From Pedobacter sp. Leaf194 (GTDB lineage: Bacteria; Bacteroidota; Bacteroidia; Sphingobacteriales; Sphingobacteriaceae): a stretch of DNA of 64,000 nt. The stretch is taken from assembly GCF_001423945.1 (NCBI RefSeq), contig NZ_LMPU01000009.1, positions 868,416-932,415 of the forward strand, in the 5' to 3' direction. The notes under the pieces were generated by a model that saw only the letters and a program-made list of their open reading frames with translations, did not search any database and was not told the origin of the DNA. Every line of letters starts with the position of its first letter. Positions within the stretch are counted from its first letter, which is position 1. This document shows positions 53,981 through 63,700 of the stretch, in pieces. Position numbers and translations under genes: made by a program.

Positions 53981-55501
53981 CTACTTTGCTCTTTTAGCAA
54001 TAATCGTGGTAATAGATTTTGCCGGCAAATTGATGTTGCTGGCAGCCGAAACGAATCGTTTAAGGTTCTCGTTTTCCGCGGTAACGTATGTTGTTACGTC
54101 TTTTTGCTGCTGGTTTATCCCGGCAAGTGTTAGTTTTACTACGCTGTCACTGTTGTTAACAGCAACGGTAATAACCTCATTATTTTTTAAGTAGCTCGAT
54201 AAATAAAAGTCTTTCTCATCTGCCATGTTTACTGCAAGCCTGATGCTTCCCGGCGTTATGAAACGGCTATAATTACCCAGTCCCCACAACAGTTTACTCT
54301 CATAAATCTTTCCTCCGGCCTTACTTTTATCAACGTATACCAAGCCGTCTTTATAATCTCCTGTTGAAACAGCCAGCCACCATTGCCAGGAGGTTGCATT
54401 TGCGTAAATTAAATCGTGATGGATAAGTTTTGCGATGAAAAGAGCAGTGGTCATGCCTAAATCGCGACCTTCACCTTTGAGCAAACTATCGCCGAGAACG
54501 CAATATTCCGACATCCAAAATCTTAAATCTTTATGTTTAGCAACCTCATCACCAACAGTTTTTCGTATGGCTATTGCTTTCTCCTCGGGGCTTGTGGTGA
54601 AATAACTATGTCCTGATATGCTTCTATCAAGATTTGGAAGTGAACCAGCAAAACCAACTGAAGCGGGATTGAAAAAGTAATCTACCTGACGGCTTTTTGC
54701 ACTGTCAGGATGGTTTGTAAGGTAATTTAACTGACCAGCATCCGCCAGCTGAATTTTCGTTTTAATTTTTGCCTGGCTAAGCGTTTTACTTAAACTTTTC
54801 ACAACATTGCCTATCTGCTGGTTGGTGTAAGGGCAACCTTCCTGGTTTCCTTCATTCCATTTCCACTGCGGCTCGTTCACCGGACTTAAATAAGCAAGTT
54901 CCACGCCTGTTTTCTTTCTGATAATTTCAATATTTTTCAGCATATCATTTGAGAAAGCATCCACCTTTGCAAAGTCGAGGTTGCTTTTCCCGTCACTGGA
55001 AAAAGCCTTTTCATTAAGTGTAAAATTTACGTGCGGGCTGTTTACAAAACCAATAAAAGTTTTCACACCGCGTGTTTTAGCTGCATTTAAAAACCAGATT
55101 TGCCCGCGCATTGCGTTTTCGTCATATGTGCCATCCGCTTGTAGAAAAGACACCTGCCTTCTCCATTCATCACGGATACCACTTTCAATGCCTTGCGCCG
55201 CACTTCCGCCACCAATGGCAAAACGCCAAAAATTTAGTCCGATTCCTAAAGGATTCCCTTCCTTATCCAGCTTAGTGCTGAAAAGCAAATCGGCAATCCT
55301 GTTTTTCTGCTCATCTGGCCACAGGCCAATAAACCTACATGTCCACGCGTCAGAAGCGCCAAAACCTTCCATGGTTTGCGCCGGCCGGCTAAAATCGATG
55401 CTAGCCTGAATTGTTCTATTTTGTGCCAGCACATTTATCGGCAAATAAAGCGTGCTAAGAATTATAATGCTTAGAATTCTTAAAGGAAGCGTTGTGCGCA
55501 T
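53981..55501 (-). CDS. Exported glycoside hydrolase, GH30 (PUL)
   Basis: 506 residues with a signal peptide ending NVLAQ (about residue 27). GH30 layout: a TIM barrel beginning QTMEGFGASDAWTCRFIG, acid/base Glu210 in SPVNEPQWKW, nucleophile Glu332 in FWMSEYC, then a beta domain (IRLAVNMADEKDFYLSSYLK). Characterised relatives include endo-beta-1,6-galactanases, beta-1,6-glucanases and xylanases; with GH35 nearby, a beta-1,6-galactan is one candidate. A long stem-loop separates this gene from susD. Confidence 0.88.
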   Translation of the reverse strand: MRTTLPLRILSIIILSTLYLPINVLAQNRTIQASIDFSRPAQTMEGFGASDAWTCRFIGLWPDEQKNRIADLLFSTKLDKEGNPLGIGLNFWRFAIGGGSAAQGIESGIRDEWRRQVSFLQADGTYDENAMRGQIWFLNAAKTRGVKTFIGFVNSPHVNFTLNEKAFSSDGKSNLDFAKVDAFSNDMLKNIEIIRKKTGVELAYLSPVNEPQWKWNEGNQEGCPYTNQQIGNVVKSLSKTLSQAKIKTKIQLADAGQLNYLTNHPDSAKSRQVDYFFNPASVGFAGSLPNLDRSISGHSYFTTSPEEKAIAIRKTVGDEVAKHKDLRFWMSEYCVLGDSLLKGEGRDLGMTTALFIAKLIHHDLIYANATSWQWWLAVSTGDYKDGLVYVDKSKAGGKIYESKLLWGLGNYSRFITPGSIRLAVNMADEKDFYLSSYLKNNEVITVAVNNSDSVVKLTLAGINQQQKDVTTYVTAENENLKRFVSAASNINLPAKSITTIIAKRAK

Positions 55502-55514
55502 AACAAGTGAATAA

Positions 55515-55551
55515 ATAAGATCTGACAGACACTTAAGCTGGCAGATCTTAT
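55515..55551 (-). other. Stem-loop between susD and the enzyme genes
   Basis: ATAAGATCTG/CAGATCTTAT, a perfect 10-bp outer stem, with a further CAG/CTG pairing inside a 17-nt loop. It lies 12 nt after the susD stop on the coding strand. No T run follows. It probably stabilises the susCD mRNA or reduces read-through into the enzyme genes. Confidence 0.6.
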
Positions 55552-55563
55552 ATAATAATTTAA

Positions 55564-57255
55564 TTAATAACCCGGATTTTGCTCCAGTTTGCCTCCCGAT
55601 GAAAGAATTTCAGCTCTTGGGATTGGTAACCAGTATTGCTTATCCTGAAATGTTTTACCATCCAGAGCTACTTTGGTCGCATAACTTAATGTGTTTCCTG
55701 TTTTAGTTACAATGATGCCAGCCGCAGGTTTACTTTCTACAACATTTGCAGTTTTCCAACGGCGAACATCATAATAGCGATGCTCTTCAAAAGCAAGTTC
55801 TACCCTTCTTTCATATCGAACGGCCGTGCGCATATCGGCCTGACTAAGACCGGTTGCCAACGCCGGCATGTTAACATCTGGCCGGGCACGAACCATGTTC
55901 ACTGCCTGCCTTGCCGACATTGATGAGCCCGCAGGCACTGCATCCGGGCCATATGCCTCATTTGCTGCCTCCGCAAAATTTAGAAGTATTTCCGAATAGC
56001 GCAGGTAAATCCAAGGTTGTAACCCCGCAACATCCCATGGGTTATCAATCGGGAAAGCATCATTCATAAATTTTTTAAGGTAGTAGCCAGTTTTGGTGGT
56101 ATTCCAGTTTGAATTTCCATCTTTACTATCTTTTCCTCCCGGGATAAAAGCTTCCAGGTTTCTTCCACGATAGCTTGCACCATCATAAATTACGGTATAA
56201 GCAAAACGTGGGTCTCTGTTGGCATAAGGTTTAGCCGGGTCGTAACCGGAACCGGTTTCGGTAATGGCTTTTCCTGTGCTGGTCTGATAATCATCAACCA
56301 GATTTTGAAGTGGCGTGTTTCCGCCCCAGGCGTTATAACCATTTGGTCCGTTGGCAATTTCTAAACATACGTGCCTGGCGTTGGTGGTAAATAACCGCTC
56401 GAAAATCATTTCGTTGGTTTCGTTTTCGAGAAACATTTTGTTATAACCGCCGGTGTAGATGCCGTATTTATTTAAGCTGATTACTGCCTGAGCAGCTGTA
56501 ACTGCAGAAGCCCAGGTTCCCGAATTGTAAAGCGGGCTTGCAGCATAAAGCGTTAATCTCGATTTGAGCGCCAGCGCAGCACCTTTAGTTGCACGCCCAA
56601 GCATCCAAAAAGACGAATTATTCAATGGCAGCAAGGCCGCCGCTGCATCAAGCTGCGCAACAGTATAATCGATACTTTCTTTTAATGTTGCCCTTTTAAA
56701 TAACGATTCATCCTGTAAATTATCATCAAGTTGAGTTACTTTATCGCCCAGAAGTACCGCCGGACCATAGTTGCGGATTATGTCCTGGTAACGAAACGCC
56801 CTGATAAACTTAAGTTCGCCCTCAATTAATTTTTTATGCCCGGCACTCATCTGTATTTTTGATAAAACCTGTAGCGCATAATTACATTCTCTGATGCTGC
56901 GATAACTTCGCGACCAGAAAGAAGCCGTGCTTCCTAAATTATCTGGCGATACCTGCCCCCGCTGCATAGACCAGGTTCCATCGTCATTGTTGTAAATAGA
57001 CTCATCCGTGTACGAACTCATCATGCTGTACTCAAAGCCGCGGCCAAAGCCCGGGTTGGAGCCTTCGCCTTCTTTTTCCTGCAGCCTTGGGCTTACGTAG
57101 CGGTTAAGTACAAAAGCTTCGAAAATTGTACTATCGTTTTCTACAGAGGCCGTACTGATAACCGATGTAGGTGTGATTTCTAGAAAATCTTTTTTACAAG
57201 ATGCGAACACTAATGCCGCACCAAGGGTAAAATATAATGGTTTATAAAATTTCAT
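55564..57255 (-). CDS. SusD/RagB family surface glycan-binding lipoprotein
   Basis: 563 residues from the ATG at 57253-57255 (MKFYKPLYFTLGAALVFASC); the longer frame would overlap susC. Lipobox ASC, Cys20, anchors it at the cell surface. The SusD fold is seen in YRSIRECNYALQVLSK, the TPR-like helices, and C-terminal RYSEILLNFAEAANEAYGP, RYERRVELAFEEHRYYDVRRW and YWLPIPRAEI. It hands glycan to SusC. It starts 4 nt after the susC stop. Confidence 0.95.
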   Translation of the reverse strand: MKFYKPLYFTLGAALVFASCKKDFLEITPTSVISTASVENDSTIFEAFVLNRYVSPRLQEKEGEGSNPGFGRGFEYSMMSSYTDESIYNNDDGTWSMQRGQVSPDNLGSTASFWSRSYRSIRECNYALQVLSKIQMSAGHKKLIEGELKFIRAFRYQDIIRNYGPAVLLGDKVTQLDDNLQDESLFKRATLKESIDYTVAQLDAAAALLPLNNSSFWMLGRATKGAALALKSRLTLYAASPLYNSGTWASAVTAAQAVISLNKYGIYTGGYNKMFLENETNEMIFERLFTTNARHVCLEIANGPNGYNAWGGNTPLQNLVDDYQTSTGKAITETGSGYDPAKPYANRDPRFAYTVIYDGASYRGRNLEAFIPGGKDSKDGNSNWNTTKTGYYLKKFMNDAFPIDNPWDVAGLQPWIYLRYSEILLNFAEAANEAYGPDAVPAGSSMSARQAVNMVRARPDVNMPALATGLSQADMRTAVRYERRVELAFEEHRYYDVRRWKTANVVESKPAAGIIVTKTGNTLSYATKVALDGKTFQDKQYWLPIPRAEILSSGGKLEQNPGY

Positions 57256-57259
57256 AATG

Positions 57260-60200
57260 TTAAAATTTAACGTTTGCACCTATATTGATAATTTTTTGCT
57301 GAGGATAAAACTGACCGCTCTCACTGCTTCCTTCCGGATCATAATCTTTTACCTTAGAAACGGTGAACAGGTTGAAAGCACTTGCATATAACCTGATACC
57401 AGAAATCTTAATCTTCGATAAGAGATTGGCGTTGAAATTGTAACCTAACTCAATGTTTTTCAACCTGAAAAACGAGGCATTATTTAACCAAAAGTTATTT
57501 TGGAAAGCGCCACCGCTAATTGCATTTGATGCACGCTCAGTTACCCTTGGAAAAGTTCCTGATGGGTTGGCAGCGCTAAAACGGTTATCGGCCCAGCTGC
57601 TGTAAAAATTACCCACGCTACCCGATTCTGGCAGCACATACTGGCTTACGCGAGATTGGCCGGCAAAAAGGATTGCCACATCGAAGTTTTTATAAGAGGC
57701 GTTTAAATTAATACCGTAAGTAATTTCCGGAACGTTGCCGTATTTACTTCTGGTTCTGTCTTTAAAATCGATTACACCATCACCATTAAAATCTTCGTAT
57801 TTTAAATCGCCAACCTTTGCGCCGGTTACATGTGGGTACGAATTTAATTCCTGTTGAGTGCGGAAAATGCCCATTGAATTGAAAAGCAGGTAACTGCCGA
57901 TTGGGCGTCCGGTTTGAAGTTGGTAATCTAACGTGCCTGCGGCTTCATCTATAAAAATGATTTCACTTTTTGCATAAGTGATGTTTCCTGTTGCCCCCCA
58001 GTTAAAATTTTCGCCAGAATGGTTGTAGCCTAACGTTGCCTCTACGCCGGAACTGTTAATTTTACCGATATTTTCTGCCGGCACCAAAGGATCGGAGCCA
58101 TAAGGATTTACGATACCGGAAGTGGCTGGAATAGACGCATTTCTGGTTAAAAGGATATCACTTCTTTTTTGGTTAAAGTAAATGGCTTCCAGCGTAAAGT
58201 TTTTTAAAAATGTGGCGTTAATTCCCACATCAAGCTTGTTTGCACGTTCCCAGCCCACATTTGGGTTGGCTAATTTAACCAGGTTAAGATTGGGCTGGAT
58301 AACGTTTACTCCGCTGCCCGGGTTTGCGCCAACAAATCCATTTCCAACCAATGTATAGTTATCGAAGTATTGGTATGGGTTGATTAAATCGCTACCTAAA
58401 GAACCGTACGATGCCCTGATTTTTAAGTCGTTGATGAATGATACATTATCAGCGAACCATTTTTCTTTACTTAGTCTCCAGGCACCCAATACAGAAGGAA
58501 AATATCCAAAACGATTATCTTGAGCAAACAAAGAAGATCCATCCGCACGAATCTGCCCTTCAAGAATGTAACGCTCATCGTAGTTGTAGGTAACTTTACC
58601 AATATAACTCTGTCTCGGATAATCTGTACTACTTCCTGAATTTCTTAAATCGGTTGCTGCCGTACCGCCCTGAGAGAGTTCAGGAAGTGTGGTTGAGATG
58701 TAGTTTAAACGTTGCGCATCAAAAGTTTCGAAACGTTGTCTGCTTTGCTCATAGGCGGCAAATGCATTAATGTAGTGTTTGCCAAACTTCTTATCATAAT
58801 TCAATTTAATGTTCGAAGTAATTAAACTTGTATTGGCCTGAGCTTCATAAAGCGTTGCCTTGCCGCCACTTCCGCCAACTACAACAGTGTTGTAAACAGA
58901 TGATGACTGGTCGTAAGAAAAGAGGTTGTAAGGTTTGTTAAAGTTTTTAGTAAAGTTAAAGGTCTTATCAACCGAGAAAAAACCATCAACCGAAAGACCT
59001 TCCACCCCTGGAATTTGATAACTGCCCCGTAAAATGGCATTAATTACCTGCCTTGGGTTTTTTGCTGTTCCGCCCAGATCAGTTCCCTGTACCGCCGGAT
59101 TGTTATTTTCAATACCAGTAGTTGGCAAGCCATTTGGATAATAAGCACCAACTATTGGCTTAGCCCTGTAAATTGATCTGAAAATATCGCCCGCACCGGA
59201 AATTGGAAAAACGCGGTCCTCTTCTCTACCTGACACCCCCAAACCAATTTTTAACCTTTTGGAGATATTTGCATCAATGTTTGTTCTGAAATTGTACTGA
59301 TTATACTTAGCTGCCCCGTTTTTATAAATCGCATCCTGATAAATTTTACCGAGGGAAACGAAATATTTTACGTCTTCAGTACCGCCACTAATAGAAAGGC
59401 TATGCTGATTTTGTAAGGCAACATCTTTTAAAGTTTCTCCAATCCAGTCGGTATTTGGAAAGAGCAGCGGGTCAGAGCCGTCTCTGAATTTCTGAATCTG
59501 AGCGGCACTATATGCCTGGTTTAAACCGCCATTTGGATTAGAATCAAAATTAATCTCGTTCATAATCTGCGCATAAGTTGCAGCATCGGCCATTTTTGGA
59601 AGGCGTGTTGGCATGCTAAAACCCTGGTTAAAAGTATAACTTACCGTAGGCTTACCAATTTTACCTTTTTTCGTTGTAATTAAGATTACCCCGTTGGCCG
59701 CCCTGTTTCCGTAAACCGCAGCAGATGCATCTTTTAAAACTGAAATGCTTTCTACATCATTAGGGTCTATCCGTTCTAAACCACCTAACTGACCCGGAAT
59801 TCCATCTACCACCACCAAAACATCTGAGTTTGTTGTGGTACCTAAACCGCGGATTAAAATTCTGGAGCCGTCATAACCTGGCTCGCCACCACGGTTGTTA
59901 ATCACGACACCCGAAACCCGTCCGGCGAGGGAATTAGAAAGATTTGGTTGCGGACTTTTTACTAAATCACCACCCTTTACTACAGAAACGGAGCCTGCAA
60001 GAGTAGATTTTTTTTGTGTTCCATATCCAACAACCACCAGTTCATTAAGCGATTGCGAATTTGCTGTTAGTTGTGTATTTACTGTAGATTTTCCTTTTGT
60101 GGGAACTTCCTGACTGTTATAGCCAACATAGCTAAAAACCAGAATTGCATTTTCATTAGGAACTTTGATGCTGTACTTACCATCCGAATTGCTGACCGCA

Positions 60201-60442
60201 ACCGTTGTTGTGCCTTTTACCGTAACGCTTACGCCTGGTAATGGCCCGCCTTTTTCATCGTAAACAGTTCCCGTTACGGTAACTTCATCCTTAACTTTTA
60301 ATGAATTTACAACATTTAAAGGTAGCGCCGCCTGTGCCGTTTCTGCTGTTAGCAGGGAAATAGTGGCGAGGGTTGCAATGAACACCGTTCGCTTTGCCAT
60401 GCGGCAAAACAGAACATTTTTGTCCTGTAAAACTTTTCTCAT
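57260..60442 (-). CDS. SusC/RagA family TonB-linked outer-membrane transporter
   Basis: 1060 residues. An extended N-terminal signal region (about 1-38) is followed by a carboxypeptidase-regulatory-like domain (VTGTVYDEKGGPLPGVSVTVKG), a TonB box (LNELVVVGYGTQKKSTLAG), the plug (ILIRGLGTTTNSDVLVVVDG) and the barrel ending IGANVKF. It imports oligosaccharides together with SusD. A direct repeat about 130 bp upstream may bind the HTCS regulator. Confidence 0.96.
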   Translation of the reverse strand: MRKVLQDKNVLFCRMAKRTVFIATLATISLLTAETAQAALPLNVVNSLKVKDEVTVTGTVYDEKGGPLPGVSVTVKGTTTVAVSNSDGKYSIKVPNENAILVFSYVGYNSQEVPTKGKSTVNTQLTANSQSLNELVVVGYGTQKKSTLAGSVSVVKGGDLVKSPQPNLSNSLAGRVSGVVINNRGGEPGYDGSRILIRGLGTTTNSDVLVVVDGIPGQLGGLERIDPNDVESISVLKDASAAVYGNRAANGVILITTKKGKIGKPTVSYTFNQGFSMPTRLPKMADAATYAQIMNEINFDSNPNGGLNQAYSAAQIQKFRDGSDPLLFPNTDWIGETLKDVALQNQHSLSISGGTEDVKYFVSLGKIYQDAIYKNGAAKYNQYNFRTNIDANISKRLKIGLGVSGREEDRVFPISGAGDIFRSIYRAKPIVGAYYPNGLPTTGIENNNPAVQGTDLGGTAKNPRQVINAILRGSYQIPGVEGLSVDGFFSVDKTFNFTKNFNKPYNLFSYDQSSSVYNTVVVGGSGGKATLYEAQANTSLITSNIKLNYDKKFGKHYINAFAAYEQSRQRFETFDAQRLNYISTTLPELSQGGTAATDLRNSGSSTDYPRQSYIGKVTYNYDERYILEGQIRADGSSLFAQDNRFGYFPSVLGAWRLSKEKWFADNVSFINDLKIRASYGSLGSDLINPYQYFDNYTLVGNGFVGANPGSGVNVIQPNLNLVKLANPNVGWERANKLDVGINATFLKNFTLEAIYFNQKRSDILLTRNASIPATSGIVNPYGSDPLVPAENIGKINSSGVEATLGYNHSGENFNWGATGNITYAKSEIIFIDEAAGTLDYQLQTGRPIGSYLLFNSMGIFRTQQELNSYPHVTGAKVGDLKYEDFNGDGVIDFKDRTRSKYGNVPEITYGINLNASYKNFDVAILFAGQSRVSQYVLPESGSVGNFYSSWADNRFSAANPSGTFPRVTERASNAISGGAFQNNFWLNNASFFRLKNIELGYNFNANLLSKIKISGIRLYASAFNLFTVSKVKDYDPEGSSESGQFYPQQKIINIGANVKF

Positions 60443-60569
60443 TTTGGTCTAATTTGGTTAATTGAATTATTGGTCTTCCGGAATGATGTAACTGCAACGA
60501 TGGAGGAGTTGCTGTTGACTATCGCCCCGTAAGGCCAGCTAAATTCCATTAAATGACGGGAATTAGAAG

Positions 60570-60598
60570 GGGGTAAACAGCCAATATTAAGGGGTAAA
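60570..60598. promoter_or_regulatory. 21-bp-spaced direct repeat upstream of susC
   Basis: GGGGTAAA occurs at 60570-60577 and 60591-60598, a start-to-start spacing of 21 bp, or two helical turns, with flanking AAG/AGG and a later CAG also repeated. This arrangement suits an AraC-type DNA-binding domain such as that of the adjacent HTCS. Position is about 130 bp upstream of the susC ATG. Confidence 0.5.
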
Positions 60599-60734
60599 AA
60601 ACAGTATAAATACTGCCTTTAGGGTGTTATTTAAAAGAAATCCGATACTTGAGGTTGATTTGGGAAGAAAAACACCTATCGCTTTCTCTCAAAAACGTTA
60701 CGTTAACCGGGACTTTGCAGAAGCTAAAAACTTT

Positions 60735-63700
60735 TTACTTTTTGAACGTTCTATCGAGCGACTGATTGTGTGAAAACGCTTTTCTATATTTTTTAATATA
60801 ATCTGAAGGGTTCATATCAAATACCTTTTTAAACTGCTCCCTAAAATATTTAATATCATTAATTCCAACCATGTACATGGTTTCCTGTATGGTTTTATCG
60901 GTGCTGATAAAAATCTCAGCCGCCTTTCTTAAACGGATAAAGCGAATAAAGCTGTTAGATGAGTGGCCCGAAATGGATTTGATTTTATTAAACAAATTGG
61001 TTCTGGACATGCCCATTTCATCAGCAAGCATTTTAATATTCAGGTTAGGATCCTCAATTTTTGCTTCAACAATAGCAATGCAACGCTTCAAAAACTCTTT
61101 GTACTCGGCAGATATTTTTGAGCTGTTTGGGTTTAAAGTTATTTCGCTGTAGAAATATTTCTGCAGTGTGTTTTTACTCTTTAAAATTCCGCCAATTCTG
61201 GCAATCAGCAAATCTTTGTCGAACGGCTTGCTAATGTAATCATCTGCACCACTTTCTACGCCTTTAAGCTTTATTTCTGCCGAACTGCTTGCGGTTAGCA
61301 GCACGATAGGAATGTGTGAGATGGATTCGTCTTCCTTAACAATGCTGCAGAGTTCAATGCCGCCCATTCCCTGCATCATCACGTCGCTAATTACAATGTC
61401 CGGAAGAAACTCACGGATAATTGCCAAACCACTTTCTCCATCCCCGGCCTGATAAATCCGGTATTGCTGCGCAAAAACCTGGGCAAGGTAATCGGCGATC
61501 TCGGGGTTATCATCGATAATAAGAATAGATTTCCTTTCTTCTGAAATTATCTCTGTTAAGCTCGCATCCTTTGCCCTGATTGGTTCTACGATCAGCTCCT
61601 CCTGATTAAGTTCTTTTAAAAAAGCCGAACTTTCCTGCTGTTCCGGAACGATAAAATCGGGATTGATATGCTTAGAGCCTTTTCTTAAACGCAGGGTAAA
61701 TGTGGTGCCACTTTTTTCGTTGTTTGAACAGGTTACCAGGCCGCCATGCATCTCTACAAAATTTTTAACCAGATACAAACCAATGCCGAAGCCACTCCAA
61801 AAAGAGCGGTTACCATTCTCTTCCTGGTAAAAGCGATCAAAGATTTTTTCAGTCAGATCTTCGCGGATACCGCATCCCGAATCAACAATAGATATTTCTA
61901 CATCATCCGGTAATTCCTTTATGTAAACCGCTATCTGGCCATTCTCGGGCGTAAATTTAAAAGCATTTGAAAGCAGGTTGAAGATGGCGATTTCCAGCTT
62001 TTCGCGGTCTGCAAAAACATCTGCCCGATCGGATACACTATAGAAGTTATAATCGATATTTTTAGTTCTGGCCTGATGATAAAAGCAGAGAAAAACCTCT
62101 TTTACCAGGGTAACCAGATTAACGCTGGCTGCCTTTAACGTGTCACCTTTTAAATCTGCCTTTCTAAAAAGCAGCAATTGGTCTACAAGGCTCAACAACC
62201 GCTTAGCATTTCGGTAAACGATATTCATACCGCTGGTATCCAGGTTTTTATTATCCTGATAGAGCAATTCTTTAACCGGGTTAATAATTAAGGTTAAAGG
62301 CGTTCTAAACTCATGCGAAATATTTGTAAAAAATGATAGTTTACGCTCGTTCAGCTCCTTCTCTTTCTCGCTTTCAATATGGGCAATCTTTATCTCGTAC
62401 TTAAGCGCCTCCTGTTTTCTACGGTAGGTTATATACGTATAGGCGGTTGCAGCAAATGCACTAATGTAAATTAACCATGCCCACCATGTTAAGTACCAGG
62501 GTGGGTTTATTTTTATTACGATGCGTTTTCCAACATTATTCCAAATGCCATCATTGTTTGATGCTTTAACCTGAAAGGTATAGGTGCCCGGGTTAAGATT
62601 GGTGTAAGTCGCCTTGCGCTGACTGCCAACATAATTCCATTTTTTATCAAAGCCAACCAATCGGTAAGCATATTGATTTTTCCACGAATAGGAATAATTA
62701 AGCGCTACAAAATCAATTGAAAAAACGCTCTGATCGTAGTTGAGGGTAATTTTTGTTGCCGTGTTCAGGTTTTCTTTCAAAGGGCCATCTGCACTTGGCA
62801 AAACACTCTTGTTAAAGAGCTGAAAATCTGTTATAAACACCGGAGGCGGCTGCCGATTAAACCTGAGTTCTGTTGGATTAAAGTTAAAATAGCCTTTATT
62901 GCCGGCAACAAAAAGCATTTTTTCAAATCTACTGATAACAGAATTTACAGCAACGCCATCGGCGTCATCAAAATTTATAATTTTATCAGTTTGAGGTTCT
63001 AAGCTGGAAATGCCGTTTTCTGTCGCGAGCCAAATAACGCCATTTGCATCTTCGGCAATATCGTTAAACACGTTACTGGCAAAGCCCTTTGCCTTCGAAT
63101 AAATGAAAAACTTTTTCTCTTTAGGCACGTATTTATTTAATCCATCAGGAGAGCAAACCCAAATGTTTTTTCTCGAATCGGTAAAAATTGCCTTAATGAT
63201 GTTGCTGCTTAAATGGCTGCCTTTACTAATGCGTTCAACTGGCTCGAACCGGTTAGTTTTAAGATCGAAAACATTTACGCCTCCGCCATAAGTGCCAACC
63301 CAGATTTTTCCATCTGGTGCTTTTGCTAACACGTACGTATGGTTGTTGTTAATTGAATACGCATTTTTAGGCTGATTGTAGTAATGCTCAAACCGGTTGG
63401 TTTTGGTATCGAAAATTTTTATGCCTGCATCTGTCGCGAGCATATAGCGGCCGTTTCCCACCTCGAGAATATCCCTGAAAACATCCTCGTTAAATAAATT
63501 GCCAATAGAAGAATGGTGACCATGATGGGTAAAAAAGTTTTTCCGCTCGTCGTAGCTGTCGAAACCATTCTCGGTTAAAACCCACAATATACCTTTAGAA
63601 TCGCTGTACAATTTCAATATCTCATTACTTGCCAGGCTACCGGGGCGCTTACCTTTTACAAAAGCGGTAATTTTTGCTGAGGTTTTATTTATTTTGAACA

